A DNA stretch of 7,260 nt from Candidatus Melainabacteria bacterium (GTDB lineage Bacteria > Cyanobacteriota > Vampirovibrionia > Obscuribacterales > Obscuribacteraceae), in assembly GCA_003151275.1 (NCBI GenBank), contig PLXC01000149.1, positions 1-7,260 of the forward strand. The letters run 5' to 3'. This document shows positions 1-6,267 of this stretch, piece after piece. The notes under the pieces were generated by a model, which saw only the letters and a program-made list of their open reading frames with translations, ran no database searches and was not told where the DNA came from. Positions within the stretch are counted from its first letter, which is position 1, and every line of letters begins with the position of its first letter. The translations under genes were made by a program, and so were the position numbers.

Positions 1-46
1 CGATGAGTGGAATTATTTGTCAGTAAGCGCTCAACGACAATCGCAA

Positions 47-129
47 TCTCGTTCGATCTGATCGACCGAGAATAGCTTAATTTAAGCGCGCGCGATCACT
101 CTTTTAAAGAGCGTGGTTGCTGCAACGCT
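47..129. repeat. Cluster of four perfect odd-length palindromes at the integrase break
   Basis: Four perfect palindromes, each with a central t on the plus strand, lie in a row: tcgatctgatcga (53-65), gcttaatttaagc (75-87), ctcttttaaagag (99-111) and gttgctgcaac (116-126). The first extends to 47-71 with one mismatched pair. Their centres are at 59, 81, 105 and 121. A (gc)n stretch at 86-94 sits between the second and third. The cluster starts just where the integrase reading frame loses its family signature. It may be an inserted palindromic element, a recombination scar or a set of binding sites. The palindromes are seen directly; the interpretation is inferred. Confidence 0.55.
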
Positions 130-781
130 TTCGAATAATGCCTTGTCGAGGATAGATGCGGTGCCAGGATCTATTGCGGGATAGCCTGGAAACCGGATTC
201 GTCTTAATCAGCGGCTCGTCTTCAGTGCCGTATCTGTCAGATGCGAAATTAATTAGAGCGCTCAACTTCTTCAGAGCATTGTTTGCCCGTCCATGTCCAG
301 ATGTTCCCAGTCTGTTTGGGCTAATTGTCAGCTCATGGTGGCGTTGTTCTACCATGTCTTTCGTGATCGAAGTGATCGGCATGTCGAGCCAATCGTTAAA
401 GTGTCGATTGATCGCAAAGTGGTAATTTCTCTGCGTGTCTTTTCGAATCGGTTTAATCTCGAGAAACTTTTGAAACACTTCTCGCAGAGTAATATCGTTG
501 AGAGTATTGATGCGTTTGCCGGTTTTCGGATCGTTGCCCTTTGCTATATCGCCGAGCATGATGCAAGCCTGCTTTCGCGCAGAATCAACAGACATCTCGT
601 TGCACTTACCGATGGTGATTCGCCGGTTGGCACCATCAACCCGTTTCTCGAAGATGTAAGATTTGGACTTCGGCGTGACTCGTATTGCAAATCCAGGAAC
701 ATCTTCGTCGCGGTAGAAACACTGTCCCGTGACAGGCGACTGGATTTCTGATTCTATAAATTGCTTGGTCAGTTTTGACAT
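104..781 (-). pseudogene. P4-type tyrosine recombinase (integrase), truncated before the catalytic domain
   Basis: This is the 5' part of a phage/island integrase gene; such enzymes integrate and excise mobile DNA. Residues 1-90 look like the arm-DNA-binding domain (DUF4102 type): 'RDEDVPGFAIRVTPKSKSY', then 'RRITIGKC' and 'ARKQA..MLGDIAKGNDP'. Residues 95-190 look like the SAM-like core-binding domain, followed by the linker signature 'NPVSRLS....W.R...RQGII' (196-216). The frame then runs into nine unrelated residues and a TAA at 225 codons. Full-length relatives have about 400 residues, so the catalytic domain with the R-HxxR-Y residues is absent from this frame. The start at 781 (MSKLTK) was chosen because the arm-domain homology begins there and GAGGG lies about 11 nt upstream. 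The frame is open further upstream to 955, but those residues look non-coding. Only 103 bp remain before the window edge, so catalytic sequence may continue outside in another frame. Family assignment is good; the pseudogene call is an inference. Confidence 0.75.
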
Positions 782-955
782 AACACTACTGCCCTCTGTC
801 ATGCAGCCACTTAGCATAGTCATCCAAATACTTGCCGAGCGGATGCAGATGAAATCGTGAAATTGTCTCTTGATCTCCAAAAAATAACCAAAGTGACATA
901 CTTGAACCTCCTTGCTTGATTTACTAATCACGGAGATACATACCAAGTACGTCAA

Positions 956-1242
956 ATGCTATGCCGAGTGTCCCAATTCGACCGGAGTGGCGATCTGGCT
1001 CACCATCATCTTGTTACGATCATTTTTGCTTAAACCATGAATAGTCCTAAACTCGGGATATTCGCCCTGATGCCGAGCTCGGCGCTCCTTACTCGGAATA
1101 TCCCGAGTAGGACACTGAACTATTGCTAAAGAGCAATTTCTGAGAAGGCTGCCTTAGGGAAACAGCTGCGCGCTGCTCGGCATAGGACATTTCCAACGGC
1201 ACCTAACACTGTTGTCGTTCTGGCGGTCGTACTAAGATTGCA
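956..1242. repeat. Palindrome-rich intergenic region with a large inverted repeat
   Basis: This non-coding stretch lies between the 3' end of the photolyase gene and the integrase remnant. Its core is an inverted repeat: 1044-1063 (gtcct, two extra a, then actcgggatattc) pairs with 1096-1113 (gaatatcccgagt then aggac), giving 18 pairs around a two-base bulge. In the loop sits the perfect 12-bp palindrome gccgagctcggc (1072-1083). An outer 10-bp inverted pair, ctatgccgag (959-968) and ctcggcatag (1176-1185), brackets the whole. A small hairpin attgct-aaag-agcaat lies at 1122-1137. It has no proper T-run on either strand, so I do not call it an intrinsic terminator. ctcgg/ccgag motifs recur at least six times. 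Possible roles are a transcription terminator for the photolyase gene, a small MITE-like element or clustered operator sites. Confidence 0.6.
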
Positions 1243-2718
1243 TTAAGTACCTTCGATCTGGAGGGATGTGGTCTCTTTACGGAGAGCGCGAAATCTATCC
1301 AAAGCACGCTGTCGAGCCATGTCATGATCGACGATAGGGTGTGGGTATGTGGTTCCTATCGTAATCCCAGCGGCGTCTAGCTCAGATTGAGGAGCCACCC
1401 AGGGTCTATGAATGAACTTTCTTGGTAGACGGTGTAACTCTGGCAACCAGCGCCGAGTGTATTCACCATCAGGATCGAACTTCTCCCCCTGGCTGACCGG
1501 ATTGAATATTCGGAAAAATGGCGCTGCGTCCGCACCACAGCCTGCAACCCACTGCCAGCCCAATGTATTGTTGGCTAAATCGGCATCTACTAGCGTTTCC
1601 CAGAACCAACGTGCTCCTTCCTGCCACGGCAGCAGTAAGTCCTTTACGAGAAAGGAAGCAACAATCATCCGCATACGGTTGTTTATCCATCCAGTCTGAA
1701 GCAATTGACGCATCCCAGCATCGACAATAGGGTACCCAGTTCGTCCTTCCTTCCAGCACTTCAGTAAACGCTCATCGTTGCACCAAGGGAAGGACGCAAA
1801 CTTCATCTGCAGTGGTCTAAAAGTGGTCTCAGGAAAATGATATATGAGGTGATATGCAAATTCGCGCCACCCGAGCTGGCGAAGATATGAAGTACATGCT
1901 TCAGAAAAATTCGACTTCCTCGACTTTCTGCTCAAGGATGTTACGGCATTCCAAATCTGCCGGGGGCTTATCTCGCCAAAATGCAGATGCGGTGACATAC
2001 ATGAATTTGCTCCTAAACTTAGGCTGTCACGAGCTTCGGCATAGGCATGGAGCCTATCATGCAAAAACGTCTCCAGCTTTGCCTCCGCAGAGGCAGCACC
2101 AGGATGCCAGTTAGCCTCGAATCCGGCACTACGTTGGGAGTCTAAATGAAGATCCAGAGACTCAAGCGAGATTGAATCCACAGGTCGAGGCGTTCTAGAT
2201 ATAGTGGCAGGTTCTTCTATAGGATCGATCATGGCGGTATCCAACTGCCTGACACAACGATTCCAATAATGCGTGAAAACCCGAAATGGCTTTCCGCTAC
2301 TGTTTTTGATTTCCCATGGTTCAATTAAAAGGCTGGCAATGAACGACTCTGCTGCAATTCCTGCGCGCTGAAGTTCGATAGTTACATCCCGGTCTCGTTC
2401 AACCGCCTGACTTTCATACTGGCGGCTGAAGTAAACAGCATCAGCCTCAGTTTCGCGAGCAAGGCTCTTCAAAACAGCACTGGTCTGTCCGCTTCGCACA
2501 ATTAGCTTAGAGCCGCGAGCAATAAGGTCTTGGTCCAGAGCGATCAACGATTGTCTCAGCCACCAACGGCTGGCGCTACCGAGTTGCCAGATACCATCTT
2601 CTTCGGGTGCCCAGACAAATAGTGGAATAACGGGACCCCCGCGTTGCAAAGCGGCAATCAGTGCTCGATTATCCCGGATTCGAAGATCGTTCCTGAACCA
2701 AACTATTGTCGCTGCCAC
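1243..2718 (-). CDS. phrB: Deoxyribodipyrimidine photolyase (class I, cryptochrome/photolyase family)
   Basis: This cytoplasmic flavoenzyme uses blue/near-UV light to split UV-induced cyclobutane pyrimidine dimers in DNA. The 491-residue product has the family's usual length. Residues 4-165 form the antenna-binding alpha/beta domain ('WFRNDLRIRDN' at 7-17). Residues 215-480 form the helical FAD-binding domain: 'HLHFGEISPRQIW' (244-256), 'GWREFAYHLIYHFPE' (283-297), 'TGYPIVDAGMRQL' (327-339), 'NNRMRMIVASFLVKD' (346-360) and 'GWQWVAGCGADAAPFFRIFNP' near 387-407. By alignment to the E. coli enzyme, the electron-transfer tryptophans correspond to W322, W365 and W388, so all three are present. The start is GTG at 2718, since no in-frame ATG sits there, and TTGGAG lies 5 nt upstream. 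The gene is divergent from the SDR/DUF2867 gene. The antenna cofactor cannot be settled by eye. A 6-4 or cryptochrome-like role is less likely but not excluded. Confidence 0.95.
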   Translation of the reverse strand: MAATIVWFRNDLRIRDNRALIAALQRGGPVIPLFVWAPEEDGIWQLGSASRWWLRQSLIALDQDLIARGSKLIVRSGQTSAVLKSLARETEADAVYFSRQYESQAVERDRDVTIELQRAGIAAESFIASLLIEPWEIKNSSGKPFRVFTHYWNRCVRQLDTAMIDPIEEPATISRTPRPVDSISLESLDLHLDSQRSAGFEANWHPGAASAEAKLETFLHDRLHAYAEARDSLSLGANSCMSPHLHFGEISPRQIWNAVTSLSRKSRKSNFSEACTSYLRQLGWREFAYHLIYHFPETTFRPLQMKFASFPWCNDERLLKCWKEGRTGYPIVDAGMRQLLQTGWINNRMRMIVASFLVKDLLLPWQEGARWFWETLVDADLANNTLGWQWVAGCGADAAPFFRIFNPVSQGEKFDPDGEYTRRWLPELHRLPRKFIHRPWVAPQSELDAAGITIGTTYPHPIVDHDMARQRALDRFRALRKETTSLQIEGT

Positions 2719-2843
2719 ATTGACTCCAATAAATCACCGGCTTAACAGGTCAGGTCAGCTCCGCTCGCCGAATAGAGACGATTTGTCCCAGAGTAAACGA
2801 TAATGAATCATTGTACGAACCTGAGTGCTTCCAAGGGGAAAAA
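2719..2843. promoter_or_regulatory. Divergent promoter region between photolyase and SDR genes
   Basis: These 125 bp must hold the promoters of both divergent genes. For the rightward gene, gataat (2799-2804) is a good -10 match. An 18-bp spacer separates it from gagacg (2775-2780), a poor -35. Transcription would start near 2811 and leave a leader of about 33 nt before the TTG start at 2844. The dyad aatga-a-tcatt (2802-2812) overlaps this -10 and start point, a natural operator position. For the leftward gene, the minus strand reads tttact, 17 nt, tattcg as a weak promoter candidate. The direct repeat caggtcaggt (2746-2755) lies in the photolyase leader. Promoter calls are by eye and tentative; the shared control region follows from the gene arrangement. 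Confidence 0.4.
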
Positions 2844-4352
2844 TTGCCGCAGCAACCAATTCTCGTAACCGGTGCCACAGGGTATGTGGGAGGCAGACTA
2901 GCCCCACTGCTTCTTCAGAATGGCTATCGAGTCAGAGCGGCAGCGCGGTCGCTTGAAAAGCTCCGGGGTCGACCCTGGTCCAGTCAGCCCGACGTTGAGC
3001 TTGTGACTCTTGATGCCATGGAGCGTGAATCCTGTGTTGAAGCAGTACGCGGATGTCGAGCCGCTTACTACTTGATTCATTCGATGAGTCCTCAACACAA
3101 GGATTTCGCCGAAGCTGATCGCACCGCTGCTGCCAATATGGCTTTTGCTGCTGAGCAATCCGGCTTGCAGCGCATCATTTACCTTGGTGGTCTTGGGGAG
3201 ACGGGAGACCAACTTAGCGAGCACCTACGCTCGCGGGCTGAAGTTGCAAGTATTCTCCGGTCTGGGAAAGTACCGGTGACTGTCCTGCGGGCAGCCATGA
3301 TCATCGGTTCCGGCAGCGCTTCCTTCGAAAGTCTACGCTACCTGGTGGACCGATTGCCGATAATGATCACGCCTCGCTGGGTCAGCACGCCGTCGCAACC
3401 AATCGCGATTCGCGACGTACTCTACTATCTGGTGGGCTGTCTCGATCATGCTGAACTTGCCGGAGAAGTCCTCGATATTGGCGGACCTGACGTTGTGACA
3501 TACAGACAGCTAATGGAATTGTATGCAGAGGAAGCTGGACTGCCTAAGCGGTTGATAATTCCCGTACCTGTGTTCACGCCCAAGTTAAGCTCTTACTGGA
3601 TCCATCTCGTCACACCGGTGCCGGCATACATCGCTCAGCCGCTGGCTGATGGACTTCGCAATCCTGCGTTGTGCAAGGATGACAGGATCAAGTCCATTTT
3701 GCCAAACAAACTTCTATCCTGCCGTGAAGCAATACAGCTTGCTCTCCAACAACTGAAGGAACAACGAATAGAAAGTCACTGGATAGATGCCGGTGTCGCT
3801 CCGATAGCCGAATGGGCCCAGCCACATGATGCCGCGTGGGCTGGAGGGACCGTGTATGAGGATAGACGCACTCTCATCGTAGATGCAACGCTGGAACAAG
3901 TTTGGAACACAATTGCCACCATCGGCGGACAGAACGGTTGGTATTACGCAGATTGGCTCTGGCAACTGCGCGGTCTGATCGATAGGCTGATCGGCGGCGT
4001 CGGGCTTCGACGCGGGAGGCGTCATCCTTGTGAGCTCCGGCCGGGGGATGCCCTGGATTTTTGGCGTGTAGGTCTGGTTAAACCGCCGTATCAGTTGCTT
4101 CTCAAGGCCGAAATGAAACTTCCCGGAGAGGCATTCCTTGGGTTTCAAGTCCGAGCGATCAGTGCCAATCAAGCAGAGATTGAACAAGTAGCGCGCTTCG
4201 CACCGGCGGGACTGCTCGGGATCATGTATTGGAAGCTGTTGCTGCCCCTCCACATATTGATTTTCTGTGGACTGATCCGTGCGATTGCGGAGAAGAGTGA
4301 GGACCGAGCAATCGCAATGTACGCCTCGCAGTCCCAACAGAAATTGCCTTGA
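2844..4352 (+). CDS. SDR-type NAD(P)-binding protein fused to a DUF2867 domain
   Basis: The product is about 502 residues in two domains. Residues 5-290 form an atypical/extended SDR Rossmann fold (NmrA/YbjT-like): glycine motif 'VTGATGYVGGRL' (8-19), 'RAAARS' after the second strand as in NADP binders, and 'YLGGLGE' (113-119). No clear YxxxK catalytic pair is seen, as is common in atypical SDRs. Residues 335-490 match DUF2867, a SRPBCC-like domain: 'GWYYADWLWQLRG', 'RPGDALDFWRVG' and 'LLKAEMKLPGEAFLGF'. The C-terminal hydrophobic stretch 'LLLPLHILIFCGLIRAI' could be a membrane anchor or a buried helix. The substrate is unknown. The start was set at TTG 2844 because aaGGGG lies 5 nt upstream and it follows a plausible -10. 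An in-frame TTG at 2811 would add 11 residues but has no ribosome site. The divergent photolyase suggests shared control, so a role in a light or oxidative response is plausible but inferred. Confidence 0.88.
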   Translation: MPQQPILVTGATGYVGGRLAPLLLQNGYRVRAAARSLEKLRGRPWSSQPDVELVTLDAMERESCVEAVRGCRAAYYLIHSMSPQHKDFAEADRTAAANMAFAAEQSGLQRIIYLGGLGETGDQLSEHLRSRAEVASILRSGKVPVTVLRAAMIIGSGSASFESLRYLVDRLPIMITPRWVSTPSQPIAIRDVLYYLVGCLDHAELAGEVLDIGGPDVVTYRQLMELYAEEAGLPKRLIIPVPVFTPKLSSYWIHLVTPVPAYIAQPLADGLRNPALCKDDRIKSILPNKLLSCREAIQLALQQLKEQRIESHWIDAGVAPIAEWAQPHDAAWAGGTVYEDRRTLIVDATLEQVWNTIATIGGQNGWYYADWLWQLRGLIDRLIGGVGLRRGRRHPCELRPGDALDFWRVGLVKPPYQLLLKAEMKLPGEAFLGFQVRAISANQAEIEQVARFAPAGLLGIMYWKLLLPLHILIFCGLIRAIAEKSEDRAIAMYASQSQQKLP

Positions 4353-4644
4353 TTGTACGCACCCACATGGCAGACCTTTAGAAGGATAGTCACATCGATC
4401 AGGAAGACTATGCCGAGCAAAATCGCTTGCCCCTTACTCACCAGCATGCCGGGAATGAACGTTCTGGCGAAGGTGAGCAGCTCAACTCCGGATATTCCGG
4501 AACTCGGGATAATCCCCGCTATTCCGATATCGGAATAGTGGTGATTTTTATTCAGTTGATTACGTCAATGCCTGGTTTTCGGTCATTCTAAATCGACCAG
4601 ATTGTGCGTTTTGGTTCTACACGCGAAGTTTTCTGGAGCAAGAG
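4353..4644. repeat. Intergenic region with three consecutive palindromes
   Basis: No convincing gene is seen in these 292 bp. A 61-codon open frame (4353-4538, plus strand) has no ribosome site and no recognisable protein. Three dyads follow one another: tccgga-tat-tccgga (4487-4501), gggat-a-atccc (4506-4516) and the perfect 16-mer attccgatatcggaat (4521-4536). The last is followed at 4545-4549 by five T, so it might act as a weak terminator for the upstream SDR/DUF2867 gene, although the spacing is longer than usual. The words ctatgccgag (4409-4418) and aactcgggata (4501-4511) also occur, in the same order and orientation, on the far side of the photolyase gene (959 and 1050). Confidence 0.5.
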
Positions 4645-4995
4645 ATGTTCGTCGCTTTAACACAGTTGGCATCGTTGCAGAATTGCCAAGGTTGGCTATC
4701 AGTGGACTCAGATAATTACGAGAAAGCGATATTGGCGAAGTGCAAAGCAGCGGAAGTTTGGAAGCTAGCTTTGCTGCAAGACAAAGATTTACCGCAAGAA
4801 GTCTTACCTAGGCTGCGTGAAAGTGTCTCTGCGTCTGAAATTGTCAGCTTTCCTTATCATCGCGGTGGACACCACATTGAACCACTTCGAGACAAAGTTC
4901 TTACTGTTTGTCCGGCTGTGACTGGCGGATATAAATTACAATCAGACAAAAATGTTCCACGCCCATGCCAGCTATGCACTTTCTGCCTTCCTTGA
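4645..4995 (+). CDS. Hypothetical protein with C-terminal CxxCxxC
   Basis: I do not recognise this 116-residue product. The ATG at 4645 has GGAG 7 nt upstream, in its favour. The sequence shows a mostly helical, charged middle ('KAAEVWKLALLQDKDLPQEVLPRLRE' region, about residues 34-59), a His-rich 'HRGGHH' turn (72-77) and a terminal C108-x2-C111-x2-C114 ending two residues before the stop. There is no signal peptide or membrane segment. It converges with the three-gene operon on the other strand and leaves only 31 bp between them. Its codon use is unremarkable. It could be a genuine small protein, a fragment of a larger degraded gene or a chance open frame. The Cys triplet might bind metal, but with only three Cys in a row this is weak. 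Confidence 0.42.
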   Translation: MFVALTQLASLQNCQGWLSVDSDNYEKAILAKCKAAEVWKLALLQDKDLPQEVLPRLRESVSASEIVSFPYHRGGHHIEPLRDKVLTVCPAVTGGYKLQSDKNVPRPCQLCTFCLP

Positions 4996-5026
4996 GTCCA
5001 TGTAGTCATGAGTCTGCTAACAGAGG

Positions 5027-5341
5027 TTATGATTCATTTTTTCGCTCCGCCAGCACTTCTTTAGCCAAATTGATGCACTCACTGCATATTTTTGTCCCGT
5101 AAACTGGTGACTTGTTCGGCCCGCAAAATGAGCAGAGCGAACTCGCGTCTCCTACACAATGTGCGTCGGCATCTTTGACTGTTTTGTTTTCACACTGTGC
5201 TAAACACTCATTACAGATGCTCTGAACAGCTCCGGTTACCAGCTCATGCCGGTCCTTCCGTTTTTCGCAGAGCGAACACCATTTTGTGTAATCTTGTGAG
5301 TCAGCATTTTGACGTGTTGTCACTTGATTGACCGCCTCCAT
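5027..5341 (-). CDS. Small protein with two ClpX-type C4 zinc knuckles
   Basis: The 104-residue product carries two CxxC...CxxC modules like the N-terminal zinc-binding domain of ClpX (zf-C4_ClpX). Module 1 is C22-SL-C25, 17 residues, C43-NE-C46, with 'HELVTG' at the position of the ClpX 'RKLIAG' turn. Module 2 is C70-SF-C73-G, 12 residues, C86-SE-C89, followed by an acidic/basic helix. Its 'CSFCG' start is nearly identical to ClpX, but its knuckle is shorter. No AAA+ ATPase domain follows, so it is not ClpX itself. In ClpX this domain dimerises and binds substrates and adaptors; a similar protein-binding role is inferred. It is the last gene of a three-gene operon and starts 15 bp after the stop of the upstream gene. 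No clear ribosome site precedes the ATG, which may mean translational coupling. The zinc-knuckle assignment is firm; the function is unknown. Confidence 0.78.
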   Translation of the reverse strand: MEAVNQVTTRQNADSQDYTKWCSLCEKRKDRHELVTGAVQSICNECLAQCENKTVKDADAHCVGDASSLCSFCGPNKSPVYGTKICSECINLAKEVLAERKNES

Positions 5342-5356
5342 AAGCTTTGATTGCGG

Positions 5357-5668
5357 TTATGTTTCGTTGTTAGTTATAGGAAAGTTGAGAATCTTCGCAC
5401 CACCATTTGCTTTTACGGGGTTCAACTTCCGAGATCCAATTTGTAGAAAATAATAGCCCTGGTCGAGAATGCTACAAAACTCTGCGATGACATCTTCACC
5501 TTCGTAGAGTAATAACCCGGTATTGAGAAGGACGCCTTTACCCCCGGTTTCTTTGAGAACAACCTCGCACACCTGCGAGCCCTTTTTTGCCTTGGATGGA
5601 ATTTTGATGGAAGTAGAGACCCTGGTCACAACACAAGGTATCCCGTCCAAAAATTTGTGATCTGGCAT
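5357..5668 (-). CDS. Hypothetical small protein, middle gene of the operon
   Basis: I do not recognise this 103-residue protein. It is rich in alternating hydrophobic residues and glycine, which suggests a mainly beta fold: 'IPCVVTRVSTSIKIP' (10-24), 'SQVCEVVLKE' (31-40), 'GVLLNTGLLLYEGEDVIAEF' (45-64) and 'GYYFLQIGSRKLNPV' (71-85). The N-terminus is short and polar, with no signal peptide. It lies 21 bp after the membrane-protein gene and 15 bp before the zinc-knuckle gene, on the same strand, so co-transcription is likely. The ribosome site is weak (GGTG about 8 nt upstream of the ATG at 5668). Size and spacing make a real gene likely; no function can be assigned. Confidence 0.62.
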   Translation of the reverse strand: MPDHKFLDGIPCVVTRVSTSIKIPSKAKKGSQVCEVVLKETGGKGVLLNTGLLLYEGEDVIAEFCSILDQGYYFLQIGSRKLNPVKANGGAKILNFPITNNET

Positions 5669-5689
5669 TTGTTTACACCACTGAACGTC

Positions 5690-5902
5690 TCATTCAGAAT
5701 TCGCTCCCTGAATTACTGACTTTTTAGGGTACACCGCAGGCGGTGATTTCACCTTGTCTCCACTTTCAACGTGTCCCGTCAGCAACATCGTCACTCCTAC
5801 AGCCAGAGCACAAATAACCAGGATTGCGAATCCAGGAATTTGAAAAACCGACGAGACTGTCACGCCTCGCCAACTAGTTCCTAATCCGATCAGTCTAGTC
5901 AT
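5690..5902 (-). CDS. Small single-pass membrane protein, first gene of the operon
   Basis: The product has 70 residues with one strong hydrophobic segment at about 23-42 ('PGFAILVICALAVGVTMLL'). A short N-terminal part containing two Arg precedes it. The C-terminal tail of about 28 residues is polar and Lys-rich ('ESGDKVKSPPAVYPKKS'). Whether the tail faces in or out is unclear: the N-terminal Arg residues favour an inside N-terminus, while the Lys-rich tail argues against that. It heads a three-gene minus-strand operon; its stop is 21 bp before the next start. Upstream only ctGGAttt precedes the ATG, so the ribosome site is poor. The family is not recognised. A roughly 23-residue N-terminus before the hydrophobic stretch also allows an uncleaved signal anchor. 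Confidence 0.55.
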   Translation of the reverse strand: MTRLIGLGTSWRGVTVSSVFQIPGFAILVICALAVGVTMLLTGHVESGDKVKSPPAVYPKKSVIQGANSE

Positions 5903-6267
5903 AAATCCAGTTTGACATAGTTTAGACTCTTGTAAAGAGGCGTGGTGTCATTGAATGCTTTTGCCAACCGCCGTACTCCGAAAGCCTCTGTTTAACATTT
6001 AGTAAGGGAGGGAGCACAACCACGAAGACCCGCTATTCGATGATAAGATGCGATGCACAAAGGCTGCTGATTTGTGAACAACCACTGTGAGGAGACCCAA
6101 GTTTGGCTCCTCTCTCGGCTCTAGACCAGGCGATCGACGATCATCGCATACATGTGGTAAAGGACTATTCTTGGCAGAATGCATTTAAGCACGAAATACA
6201 GTGTCATGTAATTGAATGCCGATTGGTTTTTATCACACGGCGAGATCGTCGCAGTACGTAATAGTCG
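5903..6267. other. 365-bp gap with no supported gene
   Basis: Between the small operon and the Ntn-hydrolase gene I find no convincing coding sequence. A 61-codon minus-strand frame (5999-6184) lacks a ribosome site and looks compositionally random. Upstream of the 5902 start the minus strand offers tttaca, but no good -10 at the right distance, so I cannot place the operon promoter. The word attgaatgc occurs twice (5950-5958 and 6211-6219), each a few bases after gtgtca. This is the only repeat noticed. No hairpin with a T-run marks the end of the gene at 6268. Confidence 0.4.

Noticed and set aside
156..751. Two plus-strand open frames of 89 and 152 codons across the integrase region
   Set aside because: They lie opposite the integrase gene, whose minus-strand frame has clear domain signatures; no ribosome sites or recognisable motifs.
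1122..1137. Hairpin attgct-aaag-agcaat as the photolyase terminator
   Set aside because: Stem of six mostly A/T pairs and no T-run on the relevant strand.
1412..2114. Several open frames of 70-96 codons on both strands within the photolyase gene
   Set aside because: All overlap the photolyase coding frame and show no protein features of their own.
2811..2843. TTG 2811 as the SDR start
   Set aside because: No ribosome site precedes it and it coincides with the likely transcription start; TTG 2844 has GGGG at good spacing. Kept as an alternative only.
3714..4337. Minus-strand open frame of 207 codons
   Set aside because: It is antisense to the DUF2867 part of the SDR gene, which has strong family motifs; the antisense protein resembles nothing.
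5999..6184. Minus-strand open frame of 61 codons in the 365-bp gap
   Set aside because: No ribosome site, low-complexity Ser/Pro/Leu composition and no recognisable motif; likely chance.
5945..6219. Repeat of gtgtca...attgaatgc at 5945-5958 and 6201-6219 as possible ends of an element
   Set aside because: The shared word is only nine bases, the spacing from gtgtca differs and nothing between looks mobile.
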